A stretch of 64,000 nt of DNA from Allacma fusca. Lineage: Eukaryota > Arthropoda > Collembola > Symphypleona > Sminthuridae. A program made the position numbers and the translations under genes. Location: contig OX359246.1 of assembly GCA_947179485.1 (NCBI GenBank), forward strand, positions 73,683,508 through 73,747,507, in the 5' to 3' direction. The notes below the pieces were generated by a model, which saw nothing but the letters and a program-made list of their open reading frames with translations, was not told where the DNA came from and did no database searches. This document shows positions 44,801 to 56,700 of this stretch, piece by piece; positions within the stretch are counted from its first letter, which is position 1; each line of letters starts with the position of its first letter.

Positions 44801-45562
44801 AAGGATTTGGCCACACAGGGCACGGTGTACTCTCGGGCTATATTGACCGTGTCCGTTATAAAGAAATTCAAACCCCTCTTCTCAAATGGGACCAACTTGT
44901 GTGCGTTGACCCCGGGTTCAGGCATATTCAAGAAGACTTCTGCGGCCAGGGTGGAGTCATTGAAATTCTCACAGCGTAATATCCTGCTAAAATCCGACTG
45001 GATTGAGACCCTAATTTTTTGGGTGTATTCAGAGAACACTGTCTCATTGGGATTTGTCTCGGAAGCTGAAACCGTAAAGTACGTCCCGCCTTGGTAAGTG
45101 ATGTCACCCTTGGGGAAGGTTGGGTAAAAATCCAAGACAAATTAGTCATAATTTATATTCCAAAAAAAAATTTGAAATCATAAATCCAGCCTCGAAAATA
45201 ATAAAAAATAAATTATTAGATGTGGTAAAGGATAGGAAGTCCAGGTATAGGATCAAGAAGATATGATTTACCACAGGCTTGTGAGATAGCCATCGGATTG
45301 GGACCGTAGCATTGCATCTCAAATGAAGATAGAGCTCATTATGGTTCGTGAGTATGACCGTTCCTGCGGTAAAATTTTCACTGCGCCCTTCGAAAAGAAA
45401 CTCGGAGTTGCTGAATTCGTTTTGACAACCAGTACTATTCACGGAACTGGAGTTGGAAAAACATCCGACAATTTTGGGCTTGTCCTGGGACCTGACACCT
45501 ACCGCGAACACAATAATTAATATAATCGTCAGCCGACTTACTGACTTGCACACTCTTTCCAT
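38841..45562 (-). CDS. receptor tyrosine kinase with Ig-like and i-type-lysozyme-like ectodomain (copy B)
   Basis: Eighteen exons, high to low: 45562-45272, 45108-44752, 44640-44502, 44178-43961, 43682-43517, 43372-43215, 43008-42938, 42828-42701, 42496-42317, 42172-42002, 41836-41727, 41545-41395, 41131-40925, 40645-40522, 40407-40311, 39880-39758, 39278-39067, 38982-38841; 3045 nt, 1014 residues. Every intron position and phase matches copy A, and eleven exons have equal length. Signal peptide; Ig-like region with PIRWLSHKP; lysozyme-like domain 217-335; Ig-like segments (YDPRIGF, MYECS) to about 626; membrane span about 632-656; complete kinase with LGTGQFG, Lys739, HGDLAARN (Asp861), DFG at 879-881 and WMALES. 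The exon 2 donor is a normal GT. A recent tandem duplicate of copy A with more diverged ectodomain than kinase. Confidence 0.88.
43961..44640 (-). other. i-type lysozyme/destabilase-like domain of receptor B (exons 3-4)
   Basis: Residues 217-335. Same Cys framework as copy A: KCAVCTCFG, C, C, ICG, then CIRNFGCSIC, HMSKF, KDCNGDN, TCEDYARQF, C and a final CYEQ. The CEDYARQF motif is especially close to the CxDYARIH-type segment of active i-type lysozymes. As in copy A, the residue after the CxC is Phe rather than an acidic residue. Exon lengths (139 and 218 nt) are identical in both genes, so the domain was present before they duplicated. Confidence 0.75.
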
Positions 45563-46475
45563 TATTAAGAATTATCTGAGCTCAGATATCCTCCTGGAAA
45601 TTTAATCCCTTGGAAAAATTTACATGGTCAATTTTTTTTTGTAAATTAATATAAATCCTTGGAAAATTAATAACTACTGTGTTTGTACAAATTGATGTTG
45701 GAATTTTTTCAGGGGAAATTAATACTCCTCTTGCCTCCAGAAGGACATGGTATGGAATGAGAGAAGACTGTATATTGACATGGGGTTTTTCTTATCGATG
45801 GAAATGAAGCCCGCAACCAGGAAAAGTGCGGAATTATTCGCAAGGACAATTATTGCGATATTGGATTGAGCTTTGTAAATTCATAACCTTAATTACATAC
45901 AAACAGACGCTCCCTATGCCTGACGGTCATAGTTTGTTTTAAGGAACTATAGCGGTTCTCAAAGGATAAATAATATATTTTGTAAATAATGACGTCGTCG
46001 TGAGTATTGGAGTGAATATTCTCTTTCTAATAAATATTGTTGGGAATGTGCGACTGTATGGAGAATAGTAATTATTTGGTTTTTGTAATCATCATTTAAT
46101 GTTTGCAATTTTAATGAAATACGGATCCCTGACAGGAATCACTTCCTTCAAAAAATATATGAGGCTTGTGTATAATATACACCTGCAGTATTTAATGCTG
46201 AAGGGAAATTATTATTATTTAATCCATTTACAGAGCCCTGATGTCCGAGATTCTCCAGCAATGCTACAATAGCGACCCGCTTAAAACAGATGGCAACTTT
46301 TGAAATAGTGCTGACAAAATTGTCATGATTAAAGTTGAAGAGTTCCTAATCTGACGAGTCATTGCGGTATTTCCGTGGAATTTTAGCAAGTGATGTCACT
46401 TAGAAGAAGGGGCTTTTTTCCATCCGGAAGTTTTCTATTTTGCGGGTTTGCGATTTTTATTTTAAGGAATGTTGT
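45563..46475 (-). promoter_or_regulatory. upstream region of receptor kinase B with a block shared with copy A
   Basis: The part at about 45709-45868 matches the segment 31836-31983 upstream of copy A in order and spacing of several 8-20 nt identities. The remainder up to the word-rich element at 46484 holds nothing else I recognise. Confidence 0.5.
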
Positions 46476-46483
46476 GTATGTGT

Positions 46484-47316
46484 TAGTGCTCGGACTGGGT
46501 ACAGAAACCGTGTACCCGTACCCAAATATCGGGTACGACAAAATCCTGTACCTATAGCCGTACCCATACCCGAGTACCCGGATAAATTATTTCAGTACCC
46601 GTACCCGTACCTGAAACTACAATGTAGTACCTGTACCCACAATTTACCCGTACCCGTAATGTACCCAAAATCTGTACCCGTACCCGAGTACCTATTGTTT
46701 GTACCCGGGCATTACTCGGGTACTGGAAGTTTGGGCGATTTAAAATCCCCGACGACATTTGCCTGCCCCGCTGAAAATTTTTAATTTGTCAATTTTTTTT
46801 GTCCTCCATTAAAAATGTCCGGGATTTTGGGAATTTTCCCTAGGCGTTAAGGGCATCCTATTTCAATTTCAAAAATCATTTAAGGCCTTTTGTGATTTAT
46901 TTTTAGTAAACACTGACGAACTTCAAATGCTACTACTCCAAAATAATTACTTGCTGAATGAAATGAAATGTGTTCTCGCGGATTGGTTATTGAACAATTC
47001 TTATATGGTGTAAGGGCAAACAATTGGGACAAATTCTTTAATACTAAACTCTCCATAACTGACTTTTCAACTTCGAGAACATGAAACAATTTTCACAAAG
47101 TTGAAATTCACAACAACACAAAGTCGTTAAACAGGCGATTTCACTGACTCTACGCTCCGGAGTAAAATAAATCCTCTAATAATCCCTCTAAATCCGGAGT
47201 ACCCGGGTAGTACCCGCGTACTTGCGTGTACGCAACTTCTGTACCGGGTAGTACCCATACCAGTAATTACCCGTACCCATTTACCCGAGTATTACCCGCA
47301 CCCTGTCCGAGCACTG
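46484..47316. mobile_element. 833-bp non-autonomous hAT-like element, GTACCC word type
   Basis: Terminal inverted repeat TAGTGCTCGGACTGGGTAC on the left against CAGTGCTCGGACAGGGTGC on the right. Flanks GTATGTGT (46476-46483) and GTATGAGT (47317-47324) form an 8-bp target-site duplication with one mismatch. Both arms are made of TACCCGTACCC words and complements; the unique core lies at about 46750-47170. CAGTGCTCGG is a typical hAT start. Confidence 0.82.
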
Positions 47317-47324
47317 GTATGAGT

Positions 47325-50300
47325 ATGCTGATGCTGAACCTCCCGTCCATTCACTCTTTGGACATGTTAGACCTGAACGAGTTTGAAAACCTTAAAAGAT
47401 TTTTACATAAGGGACGGATTAGGTACCATTGGTCTGGTCTGCGTATAATTATCTATCGTATTGACATTCTAACACGGACAAAATTCAAGGGTCAAATTCT
47501 TAAAATTTGAGGAAGTTAATTTTTAAAAATAATTTGAGAAATAATGACAGTTTATTTGCAAAAAGTTTTGACAAAACGTTTATGGGGAATTAATTGCAGA
47601 GCTACAGAATATAAAACAGTTTTTTTTAATTTTCCTCAAGCGTTCGTAAATAGCAGCATTACTAGAAAGTGTGTTCAAATTGCTTATCTCATCTGATAAT
47701 GAGCGGTTTTGTCGAACTTCGATGGAAATCCTGAAGGCTGACGTGTACAGTACACTCTTGCAAAATGTAGTGCTCTTATAAGGGATTTTATGGATATGTG
47801 AGAACGGTATTTGCAGTCCAAGTTTGGACAATGTTTAACCACTATGTGCTGATAATAGGGATTATTTATAAAGGGGGAAAAATTGTCCTTTGAGCAACCC
47901 ATCCAGCTAGTGTTTCCTGTATTTGACTTGAAACCACTGGAGAACTAGGAAAGGAAATTGGAAGATTGCATTCAATAAATAATACAGGGTCTGATAAATC
48001 CAACCGCAAGTATCAGCAATAGAAATAAATACTGTGTGCACGTGCATGGTTTGGTTTCCTTTGGAGCTTTTCGGGTGTCAGGTTACAATTATTGAGGCAT
48101 TGCGCAAATTCCATTACTATATGTATTTATTGGCTGACCTTATATAACTCACTAATTTTGGGAAAACTGAGGAGGAGGAATCAATGGGGGAATATCTATC
48201 ATACTGCTGTAGAATGTTTACATTAAATTCAGGGTTTCCCGTCCTAATAATTTTTATATATTGTGCAATATGAGATTGGAAGTAAATCAGTTATCTTATA
48301 ATGGCAGACTCATTTTCCCATCCACTTTGTCCATACAAGCGATAATGATTGCAAGAAATCGTAATTCCTCAATTTTAAGTCAATGTTTTCACAGCTTTTC
48401 CAAAATCCGTTTCATTGAATTATAAATTGATGGTGAGGCGGTCACAATAAGCGGCAGAAACGTCCAGGAAAGTCAAATTTTTTAGGGATAAAAATTTTTG
48501 CTCTGGGTCAAAATATTTCCTTGAATATCCTTTGACGTTTTTTGGTAGCAAATTAAATGGGTTTTCAAAAGAGCTATGACATGTCCTTAAGTAAAGCAAT
48601 TCTGTACTAGCAATTGTCGACCATATAATGGTTTGAGAAGTTGCTCATTTTCCCCAGTAAGATGTTGGCGAAATGTTCTGTGTGTTTTTGCATCTACACT
48701 CCAATAATACGCACCTAAGTATACAATAAATATTTAATTTAGGATGTCATTATTCGTAAATGCACCTATTCCCCCAAGGGCAGACTGTAGGGACACATCA
48801 AAAACAATGTAATTTGTGATGCCATTGAGTGCAAAAAAATTAGAGTCCCACAGTTAAAATTTATACCTGTCTATGTATGTACATATGTACAGGTCATGCT
48901 TTATCGAAATACGTAAATAAGTACCTTTTAATACTTAATATAAATTTGCTTTTCCCTTGCTTGAGAATCTATGCAACATTGAAGAAAATTCAATCCATTA
49001 CATGCGAGCTTTGAAGTACGATAATAAATTCTAGTTAACTATCAATGTCTCTACTGTGTCTACACTTATTGCACTATAATTCTCAGGAAGAACTTCAGAA
49101 TGTTAAAAGCTGTAGTGAGAGTGGAGCCGTGGGGAATGAAAAACAAGTTGAGAAAATCTTGGTTTAATGTCGTAAATGCACAAGAACAAATGATTTTCCT
49201 GGAAATGGCACTCAAACGAAATGTTTCTGAAAGGATACGGTCGCTGCATTGGCAAAAAAACTATTTGTGACTACAAGCAATATCATAGTTATTTTGCATT
49301 TAGTAAAATTGCATTTAGATAAATAATTTGAGACGAAAATGAATCCTTTCCACTTTGCTTGTACATGATCAAAAATTATTCTACAATAGTCCATTTTGCT
49401 TTTACATATAAACAAAAATGATTCTGGTCCACTTTGTATTAACATGATTTGAAATGCATTCTATCTATTGTATCTTCATTGACAAATGTACACAAGGATG
49501 AAGCATCGTATTTTCGTTCAGACTTGGAAAGTTGAATTTATTTAATGGATACTTACAAATGCACACAAGCCTAGAGAAACCGCCAAATCCCTATTTTTAT
49601 TAATACCAACTGTAACACTGTGTCAAACTGGACAAAGGTGTAATCCGAGAAAACAGATTCATCCGAGAATGCACCATCACTTGCTCATCTCCCTACAAGA
49701 CCTTGTAAGGTCCTGGTTGCTTTATTTTGTACACACACCGAATGTATTGCTCGCCACACAATTATCTATGTAATAATTACATATGTACGGTCTAAATTGA
49801 AGTACTGATCTTCACTGTTAAATATTTGCCTTAAACTAACAGAACACTATACGAACTTGGCGTAATTAGATACACAAATATGGTTACAAAATGTATTAAA
49901 AGTGTAGACTATAAACAGTAATAAGGAAGTTATTCGCAGACATAAATGACAAGGATCATCCCGAAAACAGTATGGGAACATCATATAACAAGTGTACAAA
50001 ATTAAAATACACGCTTAAATTACATATTGGATAGGAAATAACCACGAGATTGAAACAATTCCTTCCATTGCTGCCGTGCATTAAAAAAGCTATGTATGCG
50101 TTCATTTTCTTATAATCCTCCAGTATTCTCCTCAAAACTGGTCCTCGAGGAATTAATGTTGAGATTGGGAAAAGTACGGAATACCTTACTTCCAGGAACT
50201 TTGGAGAAATCTTCCCTTAGACTTGAAGCAGTTTTTCCAAATTCCTGGCGAGAGGAAATTCTCAAAACGGTCCTGAAGACCTTACAAAATTTCCGACATT

Positions 50301-51872
50301 TCAAAAAACATCTGAAAAATTTGGGAAACAATTTCCCACAAGTTTATAAAAACATTCATGAAACAGTATATAATTTACTCAGAAACACAGCCAGTGAAAC
50401 ATCGTCACTGAAGAGGCAAAATGATCGACATGCTATATATTTTTGTATATTGTGTAGATCGTTTTTCCTCTTCAGCCACGATATGTTCTCCCCCCCACCT
50501 AAGTAAGTCCCTAGAAACATTCTGGGCTTTGAATTGTAATTACTCTGTAAAAAACAGGGTTCTCAGTTTCCCAAAAGTTTTCCAACCCCTCAATGCACTC
50601 ATAATGCCATCAGCATACAAAAATCGATTCTCCTCTCAACACTGTAAAATATTAGTCTTATTTCTCTACTGTTCCGTGACCTCTATACGTTCATATATCA
50701 GCAGCCAACCGTTTCAATTTCTGATCCCCAAAAAATGCAATTCTGCAGTATCAAAATTAATCACGATTACAAATTGGATACATGGTTAATATTGGACATT
50801 ATTTTTCGAAAACGTTTTGTCTATACTATTTATAGTCATTAAACCTACCTTAACATTGCAGATCATGTAAAAAGCAGGTCTATTCCCACGTTAGAAAAAC
50901 ATGTGCGTGTCTGAGATTGAATTTAGATTTACCAAAAAATCGATTTAGCTTCTGGACCACTATCCTCCAAATTTAAAAACCGTTAGGAAAGAGATATATA
51001 CCCGAAGGTTTATGAGGACAAAACTAAAGATTATAATAAACCGCTTATGTTTAATAATCTTGTTTCATAAGAATTCCGACCTGAAATGAACGGACGCTGT
51101 TCAAGCTAAACCTCTTTCCTATACTCATGCCACTTCCTCTTTTCTGCCATAGATAATTAACGTTCACACTAGAACAAACTTCTACATGGCACTAGCAATT
51201 ATGCTTATACATAGTAACTTCTCTAGTGTGCGCTCGCATGCAAGGAAGAGAATATTTAATAATACCAAAAATAACAGCGTAAACTTAATATTCTAGTTAC
51301 ACTAAAATCATTAAATTTAATATCGCAGCACTTATTAAACAGCCAGTAGTACAAAATCAGTTTGTTGCCTCCCGTTTATAAAGTTACAAATTAATTAATT
51401 ATAATTATGAATAATAGAAAAGCTGCATGTATAATCAGTCCCGCTACTCTACTGTTAATAATATATAGTTAGTTAGGTATAGAAGTGTACACCTGCAACT
51501 GCAAGTCAAACTTTAAATCTAACAGTTTTCAAATCAAAGTGATTACTGAGATTGTGTTACTCAAATGCAACCATTTGTAATAATTCATTTCGAGACTAGT
51601 AAGATCCAACAATAATATTCGTTGATCTCTAGGAGCATTCAAAGTTGAGAGTGAGATGGTAAGTCTCACAGGACGACCTTATGCTTAAAATTGAAACCAT
51701 ATTTACATCAGAATAAGTAACTAACAGTAGGATAACAATGCGTATTATGCTTACAATTTAATAGGACGTTCACACAGCTTGCAGGCGATCATTTACACAC
51801 TAATTCACCAATTTGGCCGAGAGACGATTATCTAAATCTCTATATAGCTAACATTAAATCTAACTTTTAGGC
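47325..51872. other. long gene-poor stretch, probably 3' flank of the dock gene
   Basis: No exon recognised on either strand. A 136-codon + frame at 50096-50506 is rich in repeated GGAAATTT-like sequence and has no domain. A short palindrome TGTACATATGTACA occurs near 48882. The part nearest 51872 is likely the 3' untranslated region of the - strand adaptor gene. Confidence 0.4.
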
Positions 51873-53738
51873 TCAGCAGGAAGAGTTCGCCGGTCGTGGG
51901 ATCGCTCGTACAAGGTACAGCTTTTCCCCTCGTTGATTAGTATAGATTGGGGCCCTTTGGTAATGCTCTACAAGTTGATCCAAATTAAGGAACTTCCGCT
52001 GACCAATGCAAAATTGTCCGTTCTCAACGTGCACACGGAAGTGTTTGTTCCTTCCTGGTGCTTTGAGTGATACTGAAAAATCTCCAGCCTGGAAACCAGT
52101 ATTAGGGAGCAATTTATTAATATCAATACAACATGAAAGACATATACAAATATTTAGGCAATTTATACAGCTTTGGATTCAATGTTCAAGATTTGTGTTG
52201 GAAATGAAAATAAAGCTAGTAAACTTGGAGTGCATTAGCGGACAAATCAAAAAGTGGCCAGTGATTAGCAAACAAAAACATTAAATGTTTCTACGTATGA
52301 AGATTGATCTTACTGATCCAACCTCAGTCAACAGTTCATATTGGTTTTCTATTATCCTATTCTATGTATTTACTCGACGATAAAAGCAAGAATATCTGAG
52401 AAAGAAAATCATAAATGTCTCACATTTGTTTCTGAATCACGGATAAGATAATCGCCATCAAGTCCTCTATCGTTGAGTAGTTGATCACATTGAGTTCTTG
52501 AGATACTGCTAAAATACCAAGCCTTCCCAGAAAGTACTGCCTTATCATGCATGCCCCGACTGTGATGATTATTCGTTCCATTACTGGCATCCCTCAATGG
52601 TTGAGTAAGAAACTCGCTCAGTTCTTGAAGGTAATTCCGAGGTACCAATCCTACTTGGCCGTTTGAGTTCCGAGCTTTGAACCAGTCAGGATCAGATGAA
52701 GGTCTTTCAACGATTTCCAGTCGATCGCCTTTTTCGAAATTCATTTCTTGATCGTTCTATAGGAACCACGTCAAATATTAAAACAAATATTTATTAAAAA
52801 ACCATTGAATATAACTATTAAACTACAAATAGTACAGTTAATAGCATTGTCTTCGAGACATGTTCCAAAAGGGAACAACTAACTAATGGCAGTCGACTGA
52901 ATAAGAGTTAAGTAAAACACTTTTAATGGACTTTGTTTCCAGGTCAGGAAAAGAATATTTTCAAACAGGTTCCTTAACTAATCAAATAATTATGCACTTA
53001 TCTATAAAATTATACATAGTAATTACCTGAGCAGTAAAATTGTAGAGAGCCACCATAATGTCGAGCACGTTTTCAGCCATTGCGTAAGTATGAACTGTTT
53101 CATCCTCAATCTCTTCCTTAGTATAGTTTGAAGGGAACCAGCCAATATTATTTCCGTACTGACCTTTCCACCACCCATCGTTGGACTTCTCCAGGATTAG
53201 AATCCTCGTTCCCTTCAAAAGTGCCAGTTCATCCATTTGTTGAGCTTGGTAGGCATACTTAACTAATGCTGTCCCGATGGCTTCTTGAGGATCCAAAGGT
53301 CGCGGTTTATAATTTCCCGTGTATCCATTATTATAGCCATGAGAAGGACTTATGTGAGTTACTGGTGGAGCCTCTACAGTTCTCGAAGGAGAGTTTGGCA
53401 ATGTTTTTGAACCCGAGGAAGTCTTCTTGACTTTCTTTTTAATGCTACACGAAAACCAAAATAATATGTATTCTAGCTTAAAACTTATGATCGCAACACA
53501 ATTATTATCTTATTGCAACAAACAATTATTTCAACACACACCTGTCAAAGATGGAAGGTTTTTCTCTCTTGACGTAGTTACTGGGCACATAACCCGAGTG
53601 ACTCCTGGCGTTTTGGACCCGCCACCAGTGCTTGGAATCGTCAAGAAGTAAATATTTCTCATTTTTCCGCAAATCCAATTCCTGTGCCCCTTGCGCAGTG
53701 TAATCGTACTTTGCAATCACATAGCAAAAATCCTCCAT
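51873..53738 (-). CDS. dock: Nck/Dreadlocks SH3-SH3-SH3-SH2 adaptor, complete
   Basis: Four coding exons, high to low: 53738-53542, 53444-53027, 52756-52424, 52088-51873; 1164 nt, 387 residues, the normal Nck/Dock length. SH3-1 at about 4-58 ([28 protein letters not shown]), SH3-2 at about 124-178 ([26 protein letters not shown]), SH3-3 at about 193-250 ([21 protein letters not shown]) and SH2 at about 284-378 with the phosphotyrosine arginine in YLIRDSE (Arg311). The linker [14 protein letters not shown] after SH3-1 is typical of the family. It couples tyrosine-phosphorylated receptors to the actin machinery, e.g. in axon guidance. An acceptor (TTGCAG) 12 nt upstream of the ATG shows that a 5' untranslated exon lies further right. 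The nearby receptor kinases are plausible but unproven partners. Confidence 0.95.
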
Positions 53739-53750
53739 TGGGCCTTTTCC

Positions 53751-56700
53751 TGCAATTCACAATATCAATAACAAAATCATCATAAATTCTCAGATATAAC
53801 TAAATCTGTTCTCTGAAGGGTTAAAAGTTTATATTTAAACAGGATTCAATGCACAAAGAGTATAAATGTTCCCTAAAATATTATATGGTTACGTTGATAC
53901 TTCCGTCAATTATATTAATGGAATTTTATTTTCATATTTTCAAAAATTGTCTATATTATTCTGAATTGTATATTCTTTCCGTCTATTTGGGAGCGCACAT
54001 GTTGGTGGAGGCAATGCTGACTCAAAGTATACCATTTTCCAATCAACAATAATTATTCACATTGGGCCAGTGGTAGCCCAGTTAAGAATCTTTCGCCTTG
54101 GATGTGGCTAAACTGGCAAACTTAATCACAGTTGGCGATACGTTAGAAATAACCGTTTGGTAACGTTGACCAACATTGCCCCAACAGCAAAATCCGACAT
54201 ATCGGCATAATTCATGACTCACAACTCTTGATAAGGTGTAACTTCTGACTCTATAATTGAAACAAGATTTACTTTTACAATTAGCACTAACACCATGAAT
54301 TATCACTCTATGACTAATGCTGGAATTATTATCTTTCACACTGAGCACACTGAATGTTATCAATCCCGTTACTACTGTCAGTACCTAAATAACTCAGTAA
54401 TCAATCAAATAAAAGTTAAAACCTCAAAGGATCCTTTATTTCAGTAAGTATCTACATTTTAGTTTCAAACTCCAAAATATCTGAATAACACTAAAAACAT
54501 TTTTTAAATAGATACTTAAAATCAAACTCAAACCCAAAATACTACAAAAAAGTTTTTCATGTTCCTAATCTCTACTTTCATTTGTTACTGAAAGTTAAAC
54601 TATTGTACCTAATCACCTCATAATAGTCCACAACAAAAATTATATCCCATTTATTAAATTACCTGATTCCCACTATCAACTTTACATTTTACAGCCCATG
54701 AAACCTTTATTGGCGCTTTATCGAAATCCCCTATAGCAATTTAACTCTCAGTTGTCAATCGTTCTGATACCCTATTAAATTTAATATGTCGACTTTCCCG
54801 TCTTTCATGAGGTTGACACATTACTTTGGATTCTTGAAGAGCATTGACTTCCGACTTGCATATATTTCATTCAAGACATTCTTGAACGACTGCTCACTGA
54901 ATAAAAAATGCTTGATTAGTTTATTCACAAACTGTCCAAAATACTGACTTACAATACAATGGTCTTGATCCACCGGTCCTAGCTCAACTGACAACACCAA
55001 CTATTCCCCACTGTATAATAATTGTCTCTGGTCCGGTCAGGGTTGATCCTTAGGTCTTGTCAACAGGAAAGACACCGAGATTGAGCAGGTTGCAAATAAG
55101 AGGCAGTGCTTGACAGTGACTACAAATACATTAAACTTGTTAATAATTTAATTAAATTAGCATCATTCTCAACCAACTCTCTCCCACTTATTCTCCGCCT
55201 CTTACTCATAAAATTTGTCACCTGAAAGAATTACCTCAGAATTACTTTGTATTACTCTGACTTTTGACCTGTCATTGGATTGTAAAGACGGATTTTGTCT
55301 GTCAACTCTCCAGGTCCAGAAATCACTGCTCCAGCCACAAAAAAAGATCACTTTGGAAATCCATCTATAGTTAAATTGTAAGTACGAAACTAAATACTAG
55401 TTTTACTTTTAACTCTCAAAATAACAGTTCAAAATTTTTTGAAATATGTTTTTCACTAGTTCCGTTAAAATTGATTGTAGAGTAATAATTATTATTACTG
55501 TAATAAATAATTGTTGAAACAAGCTGAGCTCACTCACAAATCACTTTAGTTTCGGGTGAAGACTAATAATAATAATTATTAAAGGGATTTGTATTTTAAT
55601 GATGATTGTATTTTTGGAGAAGAAATAACTGGAAAGAAACCTCCTTTGGAATGACCTCCCGCTTCCGTCTCAGGACAAGGAACGACCTGCCATGTCAATT
55701 CCCTGCACCTCTCTGATTCATTCTTCCTCAAACTCTGAATCAGTATAGAGTGTGTGTAATGCATAGAGGCAGAGGAGAGACTGGGATTGCAAGTAAGTAA
55801 ACGTGAATGAGCGCAGAGTGCAGAGTGGAGTGAACGAGTGAAGTGCATGTCATCAAAACAGGAAGGAAAAAGGTTTAATATTACGGGCTCTCCACTATCT
55901 TCATATTGCAACGTGCATTAGGGTAGCCCCAATGGTTTTGAGCCTGAACTCGGCAACCCAATTCTGCCTTTAAAACTTGAGTGTTCAAAACTTTAACCCC
56001 CGTAATAAAGCGAGAGCATTAGTGACAGTCATATTTGATGTTTCTTTTTACTTGAAAATGTTTTTTAGGATAGGCTTCTTCCAGCTATGTTTAAATTCAG
56101 CATGGCTTGACTGTACCTTCAATATTTAAAAAATTTAAATTTTAAGTATTTTTGCTGCCCTAAAGGCTTTAACCAAGCCTCTTACAAAATAGGCGGAGAG
56201 TAACAGGTGTAACAGCTGAGTAGAAATATTCAGGAGCTGTTCCACATCAAAGAGCATTTTACATATTTCTGGGGAATCTCCTGGGATCTTCCTCGTGTTT
56301 TTTATTTTGTTGAAAGTTACAAAATAAATACTGGTGGTGTAAGGTAGTCCTTTCCCTGTCTTGGATGAAGATGCAGAACTAACATAATGTATTTTTTTTA
56401 CTACAACCGAAATTCCTAGAATAGTTTTTCTTTGAAGTTTTTTCTTTTAAAAACGTTTTTGATACAAGAAAAAAGGAATGAGGTCTACCCTAGCAAGGAT
56501 AACATTGTCTCTCAACTGTCTACTCACAGTGTGCATGTGCTCCTCTTGCACCCATACATTTGAGATTTGAGATAGAGCGAGAATGGATGGGGATATGGCA
56601 TGGCTCTTGACTGTAACTGTAAGTAAGTACTTACTCAAAAGCATTTAACTCGTAGTACTACGCGATTACTCACATCCAGTTCCCGTTCCCAGTGTGTCAG

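Noticed and set aside
46440..46784. Frame with repeated VPVPEYP-like sequence
   Set aside because: Translation of GTACCC words in a transposon; repetitive, no domain.
50096..50506. 136-codon + strand frame beyond the dock gene
   Set aside because: No domain, no upstream splice support, and the GGAAATTT-like words look like diverged non-coding repeats.
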